Shown here in pieces: positions 17,769 through 26,727 of a stretch of DNA of 35,499 nt; within the stretch, counting starts at the first letter, position 1, and each line of letters begins with the position of its first letter. A model generated the notes under the pieces. It did not search any database. It was not told where the DNA came from and saw only the letters and a list, made by a program, of their open reading frames with translations. The stretch comes from Methylophaga sp. GTDB taxonomy: Bacteria > Pseudomonadota > Gammaproteobacteria > Nitrosococcales > Methylophagaceae. The position numbers and the translations under genes were made by a program. The stretch spans positions 1-35,499 of the forward strand of contig JALSLH010000003.1 in assembly GCA_026988435.1 (NCBI GenBank), given 5' to 3'.

Positions 17769-19035
17769 GGTGTGTAATATTATATTTAATAAGGTTGATA
17801 AGGTGTGTACTGGCATTTTGACTGCCCGCAATAAGTTGCAATGCTGCCTCGCCCATTTGTGCACGTTGTTGTGGGTTTTGTAATAGTGTAATTGTGGTGT
17901 CAGCCAAACTTTGTGTGTCATCTACCTCTAGAGCAGCTTTTGCAGCAATAAAATCGGTGGTGATTTCATTAAAGTTAAAATAATGTGGTCCAGTCACAAT
18001 GGCACGGCCTAATGCCGCGGGTTCTAAAACATTGTGACCGCCGTGTGGCACTAGACTACCGCCAACAAAAGCAACATCACTAGCCGCATAAAAAAGTGGT
18101 AACTCCCCCATCGTATCTACCACCAAAATTTGAACATCAGCGGGGCAAGCTTGTTGATCGCTACGGCGTAAGGTTTTAAACCCTGCCTTATTTGCTAATG
18201 TCGCAACCCGATCAAAGCGTTGAGGATGGCGCGGCACAATGATCAATAGTAAATCTGGGAACAGTGCACGAACTTGCCGAGAAGCATTAATGACCATTTC
18301 TTCTTCACCTTCATGGGTGCTGGCAGCGACCCACACAGGACGATTGCTATCCCATAAGTGTCGCATTGCATCGGCTTGTTCGGTTAGGCTGGCAGGCAGT
18401 GTGATTTCATATTTTAGATTACCGATTGCATGCACATTTTCAATATTAGCGCCTAACTCTTGAAAGCGTTTTCGATCGTCTTTCCCTTGTGCGGCAATTA
18501 GGGGTAAATTTTGCAATGTTTGCTTAATGAATTCGGGAAAACGCGCATAGCCTTTTGCTGAACGCTCAGACAAGCGTGCGTTAGCAAGCACAACTGGAAT
18601 GTTACGTTTCTGGCAACAAAATATTAAGTTGGGCCAAATTTCTGTTTCCATAATAATGCCAAACTGTGGTTTAGATCGGCTTAAAAATCGATTAATCGCA
18701 AAGGGCAGATCATAAGGTAAATAACAGTGGTAAACAGAGTCTTCAAACAGTAATTTTACGCGTTCGCTTCCTGTTGGGGTCATGGTAGTAATAAGTAACT
18801 TGTGTTCAGGGTATTCGATGCGTAATTGTTTGACTAAAGGTCGGCATGCTTCAACTTCACCTACTGAGACGGCATGGATCCATATGATGTTAGTATCGTC
18901 TGATACCGCTAGACTGTTGCCAAAGCGCTCAGACCAACGCTGCCAATAAGCAGGCGTACTAAAGCCACGCCAGATAAGACGTAGAATGATCAGCGGTATG
19001 CCAATGAAAAATAGAGTGGTGTAAAGTAATCTCAA
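17755..19035 (-). CDS. waaA: Kdo transferase (3-deoxy-D-manno-octulosonic acid transferase)
   Basis: A 426-aa inner-membrane-associated GT30 glycosyltransferase that adds Kdo to lipid IVA in LPS synthesis. One N-terminal anchor helix (about 4-22) is followed by HAVSVGEVEA with catalytic Glu60, METEIWPN, and the C-terminal nucleotide-sugar part with GGSLVPHGGHNVLEPA. The start is a TTG at 19035 with GAGG five bases upstream. No better in-frame ATG exists. The 264-bp element begins 58 bp upstream, so its promoter must lie in that short gap or in the element. Confidence 0.96.
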   Translation of the reverse strand: MRLLYTTLFFIGIPLIILRLIWRGFSTPAYWQRWSERFGNSLAVSDDTNIIWIHAVSVGEVEACRPLVKQLRIEYPEHKLLITTMTPTGSERVKLLFEDSVYHCYLPYDLPFAINRFLSRSKPQFGIIMETEIWPNLIFCCQKRNIPVVLANARLSERSAKGYARFPEFIKQTLQNLPLIAAQGKDDRKRFQELGANIENVHAIGNLKYEITLPASLTEQADAMRHLWDSNRPVWVAASTHEGEEEMVINASRQVRALFPDLLLIIVPRHPQRFDRVATLANKAGFKTLRRSDQQACPADVQILVVDTMGELPLFYAASDVAFVGGSLVPHGGHNVLEPAALGRAIVTGPHYFNFNEITTDFIAAKAALEVDDTQSLADTTITLLQNPQQRAQMGEAALQLIAGSQNASTHLINLIKYNITHHAPE

Positions 19036-19092
19036 TAGTGCCTCATGTAATTATTTAGCAGTAAATCATGGAGAATGATAGCATAGCTATAT

Positions 19093-19356
19093 ATACCCGT
19101 GACCATTCAATCTGCAGAATTCAGCATGAGAAGAAGCTATACTATTCTAGGCATAAAGTCGCAGAATTAGTCATTCTAATTTAAGACTTTATAACGACGA
19201 AGAGTGTGGCTTATTCTCTTGCCCTATGGGAGATTAGCACACGCGCCAGTGCAGCGTTACAATGTTTGACAAGGACTCGTCATTGCCTTTACATTGCGCC
19301 TTGCTCTGACGCGTGTGCTAAACTCTGAAACCTGCAGATTGAATGGTCACGGGTAT
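19093..19356. mobile_element. 264-bp MITE-like element, copy A
   Basis: Terminal inverted repeats of about 25 bp begin ATACCCGTGACCATTCAATC at the left and are mirrored at the right end. Inside are two hairpins. One is 19153-19192: ATAAAGTC/GACTTTAT outside AATTAG/CTAATT. The other pairs TTAGCACACGCG (19234-19245) with CGCGTGTGCTAA (19310-19321). No gene is encoded. It is about 95% identical (some 13 differences) and equal in length to the copy at 22455, in the same orientation. TATA at the left edge hints at TA target duplication, as for IS630-type MITEs. It fills the divergent gap between waaA and the acyltransferase gene. Confidence 0.9.
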
Positions 19357-19375
19357 CAACCTAATAGCGAACAAT

Positions 19376-20302
19376 ATGAAACTTTTACAAGCACGATTTC
19401 TCCATCCTCGATTTTGGGCAAGCTGGTTTGGTTTGTTGTTGATGAGGCTATCAATTTATTGTCCTATCCGAATGCAATTATGGATGGCAAATGTAATGGC
19501 TGTGTTGATTCGGCCTGCAATAAAACCAAGACGACGTATAGCCAAACGTAATCTTGAACTATGCTTTCCAGAACTGAGCGATGAACAACGTCATGCTTTA
19601 CTAGAAAAAAATAATCAAACAATGGGCATGATGATGATTGAAACAGCGCTGAGCTGGTGGGCAAGTGATAGACGCTTGCAAAAAAGAGTCAGTTATCAGG
19701 GCTTAGAGCATATAGAAGCGGCATTAGAAAAAGGCAAAGGCGTGATTCTTTTAACAGCGCATTTCACCAGTATGGAAATTGGTGGTCGTTTGATTATGTT
19801 GAAATTTCCCTGTTATGTCATGTTTAGAGAATTAAAAAATGCATTGTTCAATGCCTTTATGATGCGAGCACGAACGCATCACAGTGAAGGGATTGTAATG
19901 CAAAAAGAACCGCGAGCAATGGTACGCGCTTTGCGTAAAAATAAAATTGTTTGGTATGCACCAGATCAAGATTTGGGTAAAAGACAATGTGTATTTGCCA
20001 AGTTTTTTGGTGTGCAAGCCTCAACAGTAATAGCCACAGCACGACTAGCAAAAATGAGTGGTGCAGCGGTGATTCCCTTTACGCCTAGACGTGATGAAAA
20101 AGGGTATTACACACTCACTATAGGTGCTCCATTGACCGATTTTCCTACGGGTGATGATGTTGTCGATGCCCAGCGAATTAATGACATTATTGAACATGAG
20201 ATCCGCCAATCACCAGAACAATATTTATGGGCACATAGGCGGTTTAAAACACAGCCTGAGGGTAAGGGTTTATTGTATAAAAATAATGTAGAAATGAATT
20301 AA
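19376..20302 (+). CDS. LpxL/LpxM-type lipid A acyltransferase
   Basis: A 308-aa inner-membrane acyltransferase of the HtrB/MsbB superfamily, adding secondary acyl chains to Kdo-lipid A. The catalytic H-x4-E motif is H129/E134 in LTAHFTSMEIGG. The family stretch WYAPDQDLGKRQCVFAKFFG follows, and an N-terminal hydrophobic segment (about 14-30) anchors it. I chose the ATG at 19376. An in-frame ATG at 19343 lies inside the right terminal repeat of the upstream element and would add 11 residues. LpxL versus LpxM cannot be decided. It is divergent from waaA, which makes the lipid substrate. Confidence 0.92.
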   Translation: MKLLQARFLHPRFWASWFGLLLMRLSIYCPIRMQLWMANVMAVLIRPAIKPRRRIAKRNLELCFPELSDEQRHALLEKNNQTMGMMMIETALSWWASDRRLQKRVSYQGLEHIEAALEKGKGVILLTAHFTSMEIGGRLIMLKFPCYVMFRELKNALFNAFMMRARTHHSEGIVMQKEPRAMVRALRKNKIVWYAPDQDLGKRQCVFAKFFGVQASTVIATARLAKMSGAAVIPFTPRRDEKGYYTLTIGAPLTDFPTGDDVVDAQRINDIIEHEIRQSPEQYLWAHRRFKTQPEGKGLLYKNNVEMN

Positions 20303-20587
20303 TGGAATTCATTATTGAGAACTGACCTTTTATTCCTGGTCAGCAAGAAGATCTATTTCACATTTGTGGGTTATTACTCATAGGATTAATAGCTTTAAAT
20401 CTAACTTCTGCTATTAGACAAAGGCTACCAGTTTCAGAAATAATTGGTAGCCTTTACACTCTCATTTCGTCAAAAAATAGAATTGAGAGCGTTAGAGGTA
20501 ATACTGGTTTTCTCTCTAATTATTGTATTTCTGATTGTTGTGTTAGATATTACTATTAATTGTGCTCAGTTCATAAATATTAAATAG
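20302..20587 (+). pseudogene. Possible decayed small membrane-protein gene
   Basis: An ATG overlapping the acyltransferase stop (TAATG) reads MEFIIEN, then TGA at 20323-20325. The same frame continues with a plausible membrane segment (CGLLLIGLIALNLTSAI) and on past SLYTLISSKN. A second frame picks up near 20475 (KIELRALEVILVFSLIIVFL) and ends at 20587. A nonsense codon plus a frameshift would join them into one protein of roughly 95 aa with two helices. AT-rich DNA produces hydrophobic frames by chance, and a terminator-like hairpin lies inside, so this is tentative. Nothing else gene-like is seen in 20303-20662. Confidence 0.25.
20420..20455 (+). terminator. Hairpin, probable terminator after the acyltransferase gene
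   Basis: AAAGGCTACCA (20420-20430) pairs perfectly with TGGTAGCCTTT (20445-20455) around a 14-base loop. The trailing T run is short (TTT then ACAC), so termination strength is uncertain. Confidence 0.5.
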
Positions 20588-20609
20588 TTATGTTTTATTG
20601 GTCACAAAC

Positions 20610-20639
20610 AAAAAAGGCCATCCGAAGATAGCCTTTTTT
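20610..20639. terminator. Bidirectional rho-independent terminator downstream of rpsI
   Basis: AAAAAAGGC and GCCTTTTTT flank a stem that closes on ATC-CGAA-GAT with one C/A mismatch. The A and T runs on both sides allow termination of rpsI from the minus strand and of anything arriving from the plus strand. It lies 23 bp beyond the rpsI stop. Confidence 0.85.
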
Positions 20640-20662
20640 GAAATACGTAATGTATCTGTATT

Positions 20663-21052
20663 TTAACGTTTTGAGAATTGTGGACGTTTACGCGCTTTAT
20701 GTAAACCAATTTTCTTACGTTCTACCGCACGTGCATCACGTGTGATAAAGCCTGCTTTACGTAGGCCTGATTTTAATTCTGAATCATATTCAACTAGTGC
20801 GCGGCTGATACCGTGACGAATTGCGCCAGCTTGACCATTGTTACCACCACCACGAACAGTGATTTTTAAATCAACTTTATCTAGCATTTCTACTAGTTCT
20901 AGTGGTTGGCGAACAACCATTCTAGATGTTTCACGACCGAAGTATTCTTCTACTGTGCGTGTGTTGATTGTTAATTTACCCGTACCCGCTTTCATGAAAA
21001 CGCGTGCTGTTGAGCTTTTACGACGACCTGTCGCGTAATATGTATCTGCCAT
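20663..21052 (-). CDS. rpsI: 30S ribosomal protein S9
   Basis: A 129-aa small-subunit protein. It begins [20 protein letters not shown] and ends with the canonical [24 protein letters not shown] tail (here split: [17 protein letters not shown], then RPQFSKR) that reaches the P-site t[22 protein letters not shown] is the conserved core. It starts three bases after rplM ends, the universal rplM-rpsI pair. Confidence 0.98.
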   Translation of the reverse strand: MADTYYATGRRKSSTARVFMKAGTGKLTINTRTVEEYFGRETSRMVVRQPLELVEMLDKVDLKITVRGGGNNGQAGAIRHGISRALVEYDSELKSGLRKAGFITRDARAVERKKIGLHKARKRPQFSKR

Positions 21053-21055
21053 GAT

Positions 21056-21490
21056 TTAAATCTCCAGCACTTTAGGCTGTTGGGCTGTATGAGGGTGCTC
21101 TGTGCCAGCATATACTTTTAGTTTGCCGAACATTGTGCGACCCAGAGGGTTTTTTGGAAGCATGCCTTTTACAGCAGATTGGATAACGCGCTCTGGCGCT
21201 TTATCGAGTTGCTTTCCAAGAGAGATAGATTTGATACCACCGATGTATCCTGTGTGGTGATAATACATTTTATCTTTTAATTTATTACCAGTTACACGAA
21301 TCTTCTCTGCATTGATAACAACGATATAATCGCCAGTATCTACATGAGGGGTGTAAATAGTTTTATGTTTACCACGCAAACGACGCGCGATTTCTGTTGC
21401 CATACGACCTAATGTTTTGCCGTCAGCATCTATTACGAACCAGTCACGACGAACTTCTGCTGGTTTTGCACTTAATGTGGTTGTTTTCAT
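21056..21490 (-). CDS. rplM: 50S ribosomal protein L13
   Basis: A 144-aa large-subunit protein. [20 protein letters not shown] is the standard N-terminus, followed by [20 protein letters not shown] and, near the end, [20 protein letters not shown] place the start at the ATG at 21490. An in-frame TTG six codons upstream is not needed. The 5' leader of about 45-50 bases contains GGGAGCAACCC just before the ATG, a small hairpin that might serve L13 autoregulation as known in E. coli, though this is not shown here. Confidence 0.97.
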   Translation of the reverse strand: MKTTTLSAKPAEVRRDWFVIDADGKTLGRMATEIARRLRGKHKTIYTPHVDTGDYIVVINAEKIRVTGNKLKDKMYYHHTGYIGGIKSISLGKQLDKAPERVIQSAVKGMLPKNPLGRTMFGKLKVYAGTEHPHTAQQPKVLEI

Positions 21491-21543
21491 TCCGCGGGTT
21501 GCTCCCAAAAAAATTACGCAAGCGGGTCTAAATAAGAGGGGGA

Positions 21544-21572
21544 ATTCTACGTATTCAGGCGATGCCTGTCAA
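21544..21572 (-). promoter_or_regulatory. Strong sigma-70 promoter of rplM-rpsI
   Basis: On the minus strand TTGACA (21567-21572), a 17-base spacer and TAGAAT (21544-21549) form a near-consensus promoter about 54 bases upstream of the rplM start. It begins just after the uppP stop, so the ribosomal genes need not depend on uppP transcription. Confidence 0.8.
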
Positions 21573-21581
21573 CTGAATTTA

Positions 21582-22379
21582 CTATATAAATAAAGTTATG
21601 AGAACTGCGCCTAATATTAGGCGATAAATAACAAAAGGCCACATGCCCATTTTGTTAATAAGTTTCATAAAGAAATATATACATAAATAGGCGCTAATGG
21701 CCGAAAATAATGCGCCAAAGCCAAGCACTGCCCAATCAATTGGAACGGCAGATTTTAACAGTTTAACAGTGATCCAACCACCGGCTAATATAATAATAGG
21801 TATAGACAACAGAAAAGAGAGTTGCGCAGCCGCTTGTCGGTTTAAGCCCAGCATCAGCCCAGCCGTCATGGTGATACCTGATCGTGATGTGCCAGGAATA
21901 AGAGATATTGCTTGGGCAATACCTATATATAAGATGTCTTTCCAATTTAAATGGCTGAGTGTGCGTTGGCGTTTACCATACCAATCTGCCCAGCCAAGTA
22001 ATAAACCAAAGCCAATCGTTGTGGCGGCAATCACTAAAGGGCTACGTAAGTGCGAATCAACCAAGTCATTTAATAATAAACCAGCAAGTCCTGCGGGAAT
22101 AGTGGCAAGTAAAACTGCCCAAGCTAAATAGCTATCACCAGACTGTTTGCGCAAAATGACGGATTGAGCCCAATCATTGATTAATGTTTTGAGTGTTTTG
22201 CGGAAATAAAAGATAACAGCGCTGAGCGTGCCGACATGAACTGCGACATCAAATGCTAAGCCCTGATCTTCCCATCCAGCAATCAGTGGCAACAATATTA
22301 GATGAGCAGAGCTTGAAATAGGGAGAAATTCTGTTAAACCTTGCAAGATGGCAAGGGCAAGAATGTGGGGTAGTTCCAT
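21582..22379 (-). CDS. uppP: Undecaprenyl-diphosphatase
   Basis: A 265-aa polytopic membrane enzyme (BacA family) that dephosphorylates undecaprenyl diphosphate to recycle the carrier lipid for peptidoglycan and other polymers. The two active-site motifs are E17 with PISSSAH (20-26) and PGTSRSG (162-168). About eight helices are visible. A TATAAT (22416-22421, minus strand) lies 37 bases upstream of the ATG as a candidate -10, with no good -35. Confidence 0.96.
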   Translation of the reverse strand: MELPHILALAILQGLTEFLPISSSAHLILLPLIAGWEDQGLAFDVAVHVGTLSAVIFYFRKTLKTLINDWAQSVILRKQSGDSYLAWAVLLATIPAGLAGLLLNDLVDSHLRSPLVIAATTIGFGLLLGWADWYGKRQRTLSHLNWKDILYIGIAQAISLIPGTSRSGITMTAGLMLGLNRQAAAQLSFLLSIPIIILAGGWITVKLLKSAVPIDWAVLGFGALFSAISAYLCIYFFMKLINKMGMWPFVIYRLILGAVLITLFI

Positions 22380-22454
22380 TTACTAAATAACTCAATTAAT
22401 AATTTAATGAAGAAGATTATACTCATATAAGTAGAGTGCTTCATGATATTATAT

Positions 22455-22718
22455 ATACCCGTGACCATTCAATGTGCAGAATTCAGCATGAGAAGAAGCC
22501 ATACTATTCTAGGCATAAAGTCGCAGAATTAGTCATTCTAATTTAAGACTTTATAACGACGAAGAGTGTGGCTTATTCTCTTGCCCTGTGGGAGGTTAGC
22601 ACAAGCGCCAGTGCCGCGTTGCAATGCTTGACAAGGACTAGTCATTGCCTTCACATTGCGCCTTGCTCTGACGCTTGTGCTAAACTCTGAAATCTACAGA
22701 TTGAATGGTCACGGGTAT
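22455..22718. mobile_element. 264-bp MITE-like element, copy B
   Basis: Same length, orientation and structure as copy A. Terminal repeats start ATACCCGTGACCATTCAAT and end with the mirrored sequence. The second internal hairpin here pairs TTAGCACAAGCG (22596-22607) with CGCTTGTGCTAA (22672-22683). The C-G pair of copy A has become A-T (22604/22675), a compensatory change. A possible outward promoter, TTGACA with a weak TCACAT after 17 bases, points to the gene that follows. It fills the gap between uppP and the FAD/Fe-S oxidoreductase gene. Confidence 0.9.
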
Positions 22719-22754
22719 ATAGACCATTTTCCACATTTTATTGTTTTGAGTGAC

Positions 22755-25700
22755 ATGCCAGACAGAATCCGCGAAATACCATATAACTATACCTCTTTTT
22801 CTGACCGAGAAATCGTTATCCGATTTTTGGGTGAGCCGATGTGGGATAGCGTTCAACAATTACGTGAACAACGTAAAACGGGCCGAAGCGCCAAGATGTT
22901 GTTTGAAGTGTTGGGCGATATGTGGGTTATTTCGCGCAACCCTTTCATTCAAGATGATTTGGTTGAGAACCCTAAACGTTGGAAGTCATTGCGCCATGCC
23001 TTGCATCATCGGCTAGATCAAATTCGTGATCGAGCTAAGAATAATGACAACGCACTTGCGATTGAATTAGAGGCGAATGCACGTCAGGCGGTGCTTGATT
23101 TTGAGCGTGATTTATTTTCTGTTGAAGACCGCAGAAAAGAAGTGTTGCGTAGATTATCCCGCACCACTAAAAAGCATAATATTCAATTCGATGGTTTGGC
23201 GCGTGTTTCGCATGTGACTGATGCTACTGACTGGCGTGTTGAATATCCATTAGCAGTAGCTACGCCTGATACGGAAAATGAAATGGCTGCCATTGTTGCG
23301 GCCGCTATTGAGCTAGGCTTAACCATTATTCCACGCGGTGGTGGTACGGGATATACCGGTGGTGCAATTCCATTATCTGCTGATAGCTTGGTGTTGAACA
23401 CTGAAAAATTAGAGGGTTTAGGCGAGGTTATTTATCGCGAATTACCCGGACGAAAAGGTGAGGTGGCTACTGTCCGTGCAGAAGCCGGTGTAGTGACACG
23501 TCGCGTTTCTGATTTAGCGGGTAAAAATGGCTTAGTATTTGCCGTTGATCCGACCTCACAAGATGCTTCAACCATTGGTGGTAATATTGCCATGAATGCG
23601 GGTGGTAAAAAAGCCGTTATGTGGGGAACGACGCTGGATAATCTAGTGTCATGGAGAATGGTGACCCCCGATTCGCAGTGGTTAGAAGTCGAAAGGCTAA
23701 ATCATAATTTAGGCAAAATTCATGATGTGGAAATGGCTGAGTTTCGTATTACTCGCTATCAACCCGATGGTATTAATCCGGTTGGAGAGCCTGAAACAAT
23801 TTCAATCCCCGCTAATGAATTACGCAAAAGTGGCTTAGGTAAAGATGTTACCAATAAATTTTTAGGTGGTTTGCCGGGCATCCAAAAAGAAGGCTGTGAT
23901 GGCTTAATTACCTCAGGTGTATTTGTGTTACATCGTAATTCAGATTTCACTCGTACAGTGTGTTTAGAATTTTTTGGTAACGATTTAAGTAAAGCTGTAC
24001 CGGCTATTGTTGAAACTAAAGATATTTTGGATAACAACCCAGATATTATTTTAGCGGGTATGGAGCACCTTGATGAACGTTATGTCAAAGCCGTAGGCTA
24101 CACCACTAAAGCACCGCGCTCAGTGTTACCCAAAATGGTGTTAGTGATCGATGTTGCGGGTGATGATGAAGATATCGTCGCGGCTGCATGTAGTGAAATC
24201 GTACATTTGGCAAACGCCCGCGATGGTGAAGGTTTTATCGCGGTAAGCGCCGAAGCGCGCAAACGTTTTTGGGCTGATAGATCACGAACAGCGGCCATTG
24301 CCAAACACACTAATGCCTTTAAAATTAATGAAGACGTGGTTATTCCGCTTGATCGTTTATCGGAATATAACGATGGCATTGAAAAGATTAATATCGTGCA
24401 ATCAACGCGCAATAAATTGCAGATGGCTGATGCCGTGTGTAACTATTTATCAAACCAGCCTGCAGAGTTAAAAGAGCATGATGCGGATATTGATGAAAGT
24501 GCAGAAAATGATGCCATTATGCAAACCAAGTTGGATGCGGCCTGCACATTGCTTGAAGAAGTGCGTGCCCGTTGGAATGATGTATTAAATAATTTTGATA
24601 CACCGGCAAAAGATAAGCTAGATTTATTATCTGAAGATATTCAGGCGAAGTTAGAAAAAGGTGATACTTTATTTAGTGTGTTGCAACGTCGTGATTTGCG
24701 GATCTCATACCGTAAAGAAGTTGAAAAACCACTCAAAGAGTTATTCCAAGGTCATGATTTAGAAGCCTTGCGAAATAAGATGGATGCAATACATTCTGAG
24801 CATCGCTCAAGTCGCTTATTTGTTGCATTACACATGCATGCTGGCGACGGTAATGTGCATACTAATATCCCTGTTAACTCTAACGACTATGCGATGATGC
24901 ATGAAGCTGAGCGCATTGTAGATCAAGTAATGATTTTGGCTGAAGAGCTTGGCGGCGTTATTTCAGGCGAACATGGAATTGGTTTGACTAAAATGCAATA
25001 TTTGGATCAGCCGACCATTGATGCATTTGCAAAATATAAAGAACAAGTTGATCCCAATGGTCACTTTAATGCCGGTAAATTATTGGCAGGCTCTGGTTTA
25101 GAAAAAGCCTATACGCCGTCATTGCAATTATTACAACAAGAAGCATTGATCCTCGAGCAGAGTGATTTAGGCGACTTAAATAACGATATTAAAGATTGTC
25201 TGCGTTGTGGGAAATGTAAGCCAGAATGCACCACCCATGTCCCTCGAGCAAACTTATTATATTCACCACGTAATAAGATTTTAGCAACAGGTTTAATCAT
25301 GGAAGCGTTTTTGTATGAAGAACAAACGCGTCGAGGCATTGCTGTCCGCCATTTTGATGAAATGAATGATATCGCTGATCATTGTACAGTGTGTCATCGT
25401 TGTTTAAACCCGTGTCCAGTGAATATTGACTTTGGTGATGTCACCGTTAAATTACGAGCAATCTTGAAAAAACAAGGTAAACGTAATTTTAATATTGGCA
25501 CATGGACATCAATGGCGTATTTGAATGCGACAGATCCGTTGACCATTAAACTCATGCATAAAGGCATGATTTATATGGGCTATAAAGCACAACGGCTAGC
25601 GCATAAAGCCGCTAAATATATTGGCTTATTAGGTAGTAAGAAAAAAACACCTTTGCCCACAACCGGCACAACGCCAATCCGCGAGCAGGTGATTCATTTT

Positions 25701-26609
25701 ATGAAAAAACCGATGCCCGCTAATTTGCCATCTAAAACCACACGCGCCATGTTAGGTGTAGAAGATGACAAGATGATCCCGATCTTACGTGATGTGAATA
25801 AGGTAAATGAAAATTCGGATGCGGTATTCTATTTCCCCGGTTGTGGTTCAGAGCGTTTATTTAGTCAAGTAGGATTGGCGACATTAGCGATGTTATATGA
25901 GGTCGGTGCTGAAACAGTATTGCCGCCGAGTTATTTATGTTGTGGTTATCCGCAACATGCTAGTGGCGATACCGATAAAGGTCAGGCCATTTCAACGGCA
26001 AATCAAGTGTTATTCCATCGCATGGCGAACACACTGAATTATATGGACATCAAGACCGTTATTGTGTCATGTGGAACCTGCATGGATCAGCTATTGAAAT
26101 ATCAGTTTGAAGCCATATTCCCAGATTGCCGACTATTAGATATACATGAATATTTAATGGAGAAAGGTGTGAAGATGGAAGGCGTTGAAGGTGTGCAATA
26201 CCTTTATCACGAACCCTGTCACACGCCGATGAAAACATATCAATCAACGAATGTAGCGGCTGAATTATTAGGGCAAGAGGTAACGCTAAGTGATCGTTGT
26301 TGCGGAGAATCAGGCTCGTTTGCGGTAGCAAGACCAGACATTGCGACACAGGTCCGTTTCCGCAAAGAAGAAGAAATTGTCAAAGGAATCGTTGAGCTAA
26401 CGGGCGAAAGCAAAGCAGTAAAAGGTAATGTGAAAATGCTAACCTCATGCCCAGCTTGCCAACAAGGTTTAGAGCGTTATAACGAAGGCACCGATATTGA
26501 GACGGACTATATAGTGGTTGAAGTCGCTAATAATGTTCTAGGTGAAAACTGGCAGCATAAGTTTATAGAAAATGTGAAAGATGGCGGAATTGAACGAGTG
26601 TTGTTGTAA
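22755..26609 (+). CDS. Large FAD-linked oxidase/Fe-S protein with N-terminal DUF3683 (2-hydroxyacid dehydrogenase-like)
   Basis: A 1284-aa protein. The N-terminal DUF3683-type domain (REIPYNYTSFSDREIVIRFL) is followed by a VAO-type FAD domain (PRGGGTGYTGGAIP from about 193), a C-terminal FAD-oxidase domain with HMHAGDGNVHTN and SGEHGIG, and two 4Fe-4S motifs (C-x2-C-x2-C-x3-C from about 815 and 877). Two CCG modules of the heterodisulfide-reductase kind (about 1062 and 1182) close it. It resembles YdiJ/GlcDF-like D-2-hydroxyacid dehydrogenases that pass electrons to the respiratory chain; the substrate is unknown. The ATG at 22755 is just outside the element. The frame is also open back to 22656 inside it, giving residues unlike the family. 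Confidence 0.92.
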   Translation: MPDRIREIPYNYTSFSDREIVIRFLGEPMWDSVQQLREQRKTGRSAKMLFEVLGDMWVISRNPFIQDDLVENPKRWKSLRHALHHRLDQIRDRAKNNDNALAIELEANARQAVLDFERDLFSVEDRRKEVLRRLSRTTKKHNIQFDGLARVSHVTDATDWRVEYPLAVATPDTENEMAAIVAAAIELGLTIIPRGGGTGYTGGAIPLSADSLVLNTEKLEGLGEVIYRELPGRKGEVATVRAEAGVVTRRVSDLAGKNGLVFAVDPTSQDASTIGGNIAMNAGGKKAVMWGTTLDNLVSWRMVTPDSQWLEVERLNHNLGKIHDVEMAEFRITRYQPDGINPVGEPETISIPANELRKSGLGKDVTNKFLGGLPGIQKEGCDGLITSGVFVLHRNSDFTRTVCLEFFGNDLSKAVPAIVETKDILDNNPDIILAGMEHLDERYVKAVGYTTKAPRSVLPKMVLVIDVAGDDEDIVAAACSEIVHLANARDGEGFIAVSAEARKRFWADRSRTAAIAKHTNAFKINEDVVIPLDRLSEYNDGIEKINIVQSTRNKLQMADAVCNYLSNQPAELKEHDADIDESAENDAIMQTKLDAACTLLEEVRARWNDVLNNFDTPAKDKLDLLSEDIQAKLEKGDTLFSVLQRRDLRISYRKEVEKPLKELFQGHDLEALRNKMDAIHSEHRSSRLFVALHMHAGDGNVHTNIPVNSNDYAMMHEAERIVDQVMILAEELGGVISGEHGIGLTKMQYLDQPTIDAFAKYKEQVDPNGHFNAGKLLAGSGLEKAYTPSLQLLQQEALILEQSDLGDLNNDIKDCLRCGKCKPECTTHVPRANLLYSPRNKILATGLIMEAFLYEEQTRRGIAVRHFDEMNDIADHCTVCHRCLNPCPVNIDFGDVTVKLRAILKKQGKRNFNIGTWTSMAYLNATDPLTIKLMHKGMIYMGYKAQRLAHKAAKYIGLLGSKKKTPLPTTGTTPIREQVIHFMKKPMPANLPSKTTRAMLGVEDDKMIPILRDVNKVNENSDAVFYFPGCGSERLFSQVGLATLAMLYEVGAETVLPPSYLCCGYPQHASGDTDKGQAISTANQVLFHRMANTLNYMDIKTVIVSCGTCMDQLLKYQFEAIFPDCRLLDIHEYLMEKGVKMEGVEGVQYLYHEPCHTPMKTYQSTNVAAELLGQEVTLSDRCCGESGSFAVARPDIATQVRFRKEEEIVKGIVELTGESKAVKGNVKMLTSCPACQQGLERYNEGTDIETDYIVVEVANNVLGENWQHKFIENVKDGGIERVLL

Positions 26610-26646
26610 ATAATCACTAGAAAACTTAATTTGTTTGGAATTAGAG

Positions 26647-26675
26647 TTGAATTAACAGGCAAGCCTGTGTAAAAT
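26647..26675 (+). promoter_or_regulatory. rplU promoter with a palindrome in its spacer
   Basis: TTGAAT (26647-26652) and TAAAAT (26670-26675) are 17 bases apart, about 50 bases before the rplU start. The spacer is almost filled by a perfect inverted repeat ACAGGC-AA-GCCTGT (26655-26668), a possible operator. Confidence 0.7.
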
Positions 26676-26727
26676 TGCTCGGCTAATGTGCATAGAACTA
26701 GCACTACGAAATTTATTGGAGAAAAAG

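Noticed and set aside
17769-17921. Longer TadA beginning at 17921
   Set aside because: The extra 51 residues are an alternative frame of waaA and do not resemble TadA. The ATG at 17768 gives the standard protein.
20302-20325. Rhodanese-like protein start (MEFIIEN)
   Set aside because: The first seven residues recall some rhodanese-family N-termini, but no rhodanese domain follows in any frame.
22656-22754. 33-residue N-terminal extension of the FAD/Fe-S protein
   Set aside because: It is encoded by the right part of the 264-bp element (starting from TTG) and is nearly the same peptide as read from the other copy, so it is element-derived.
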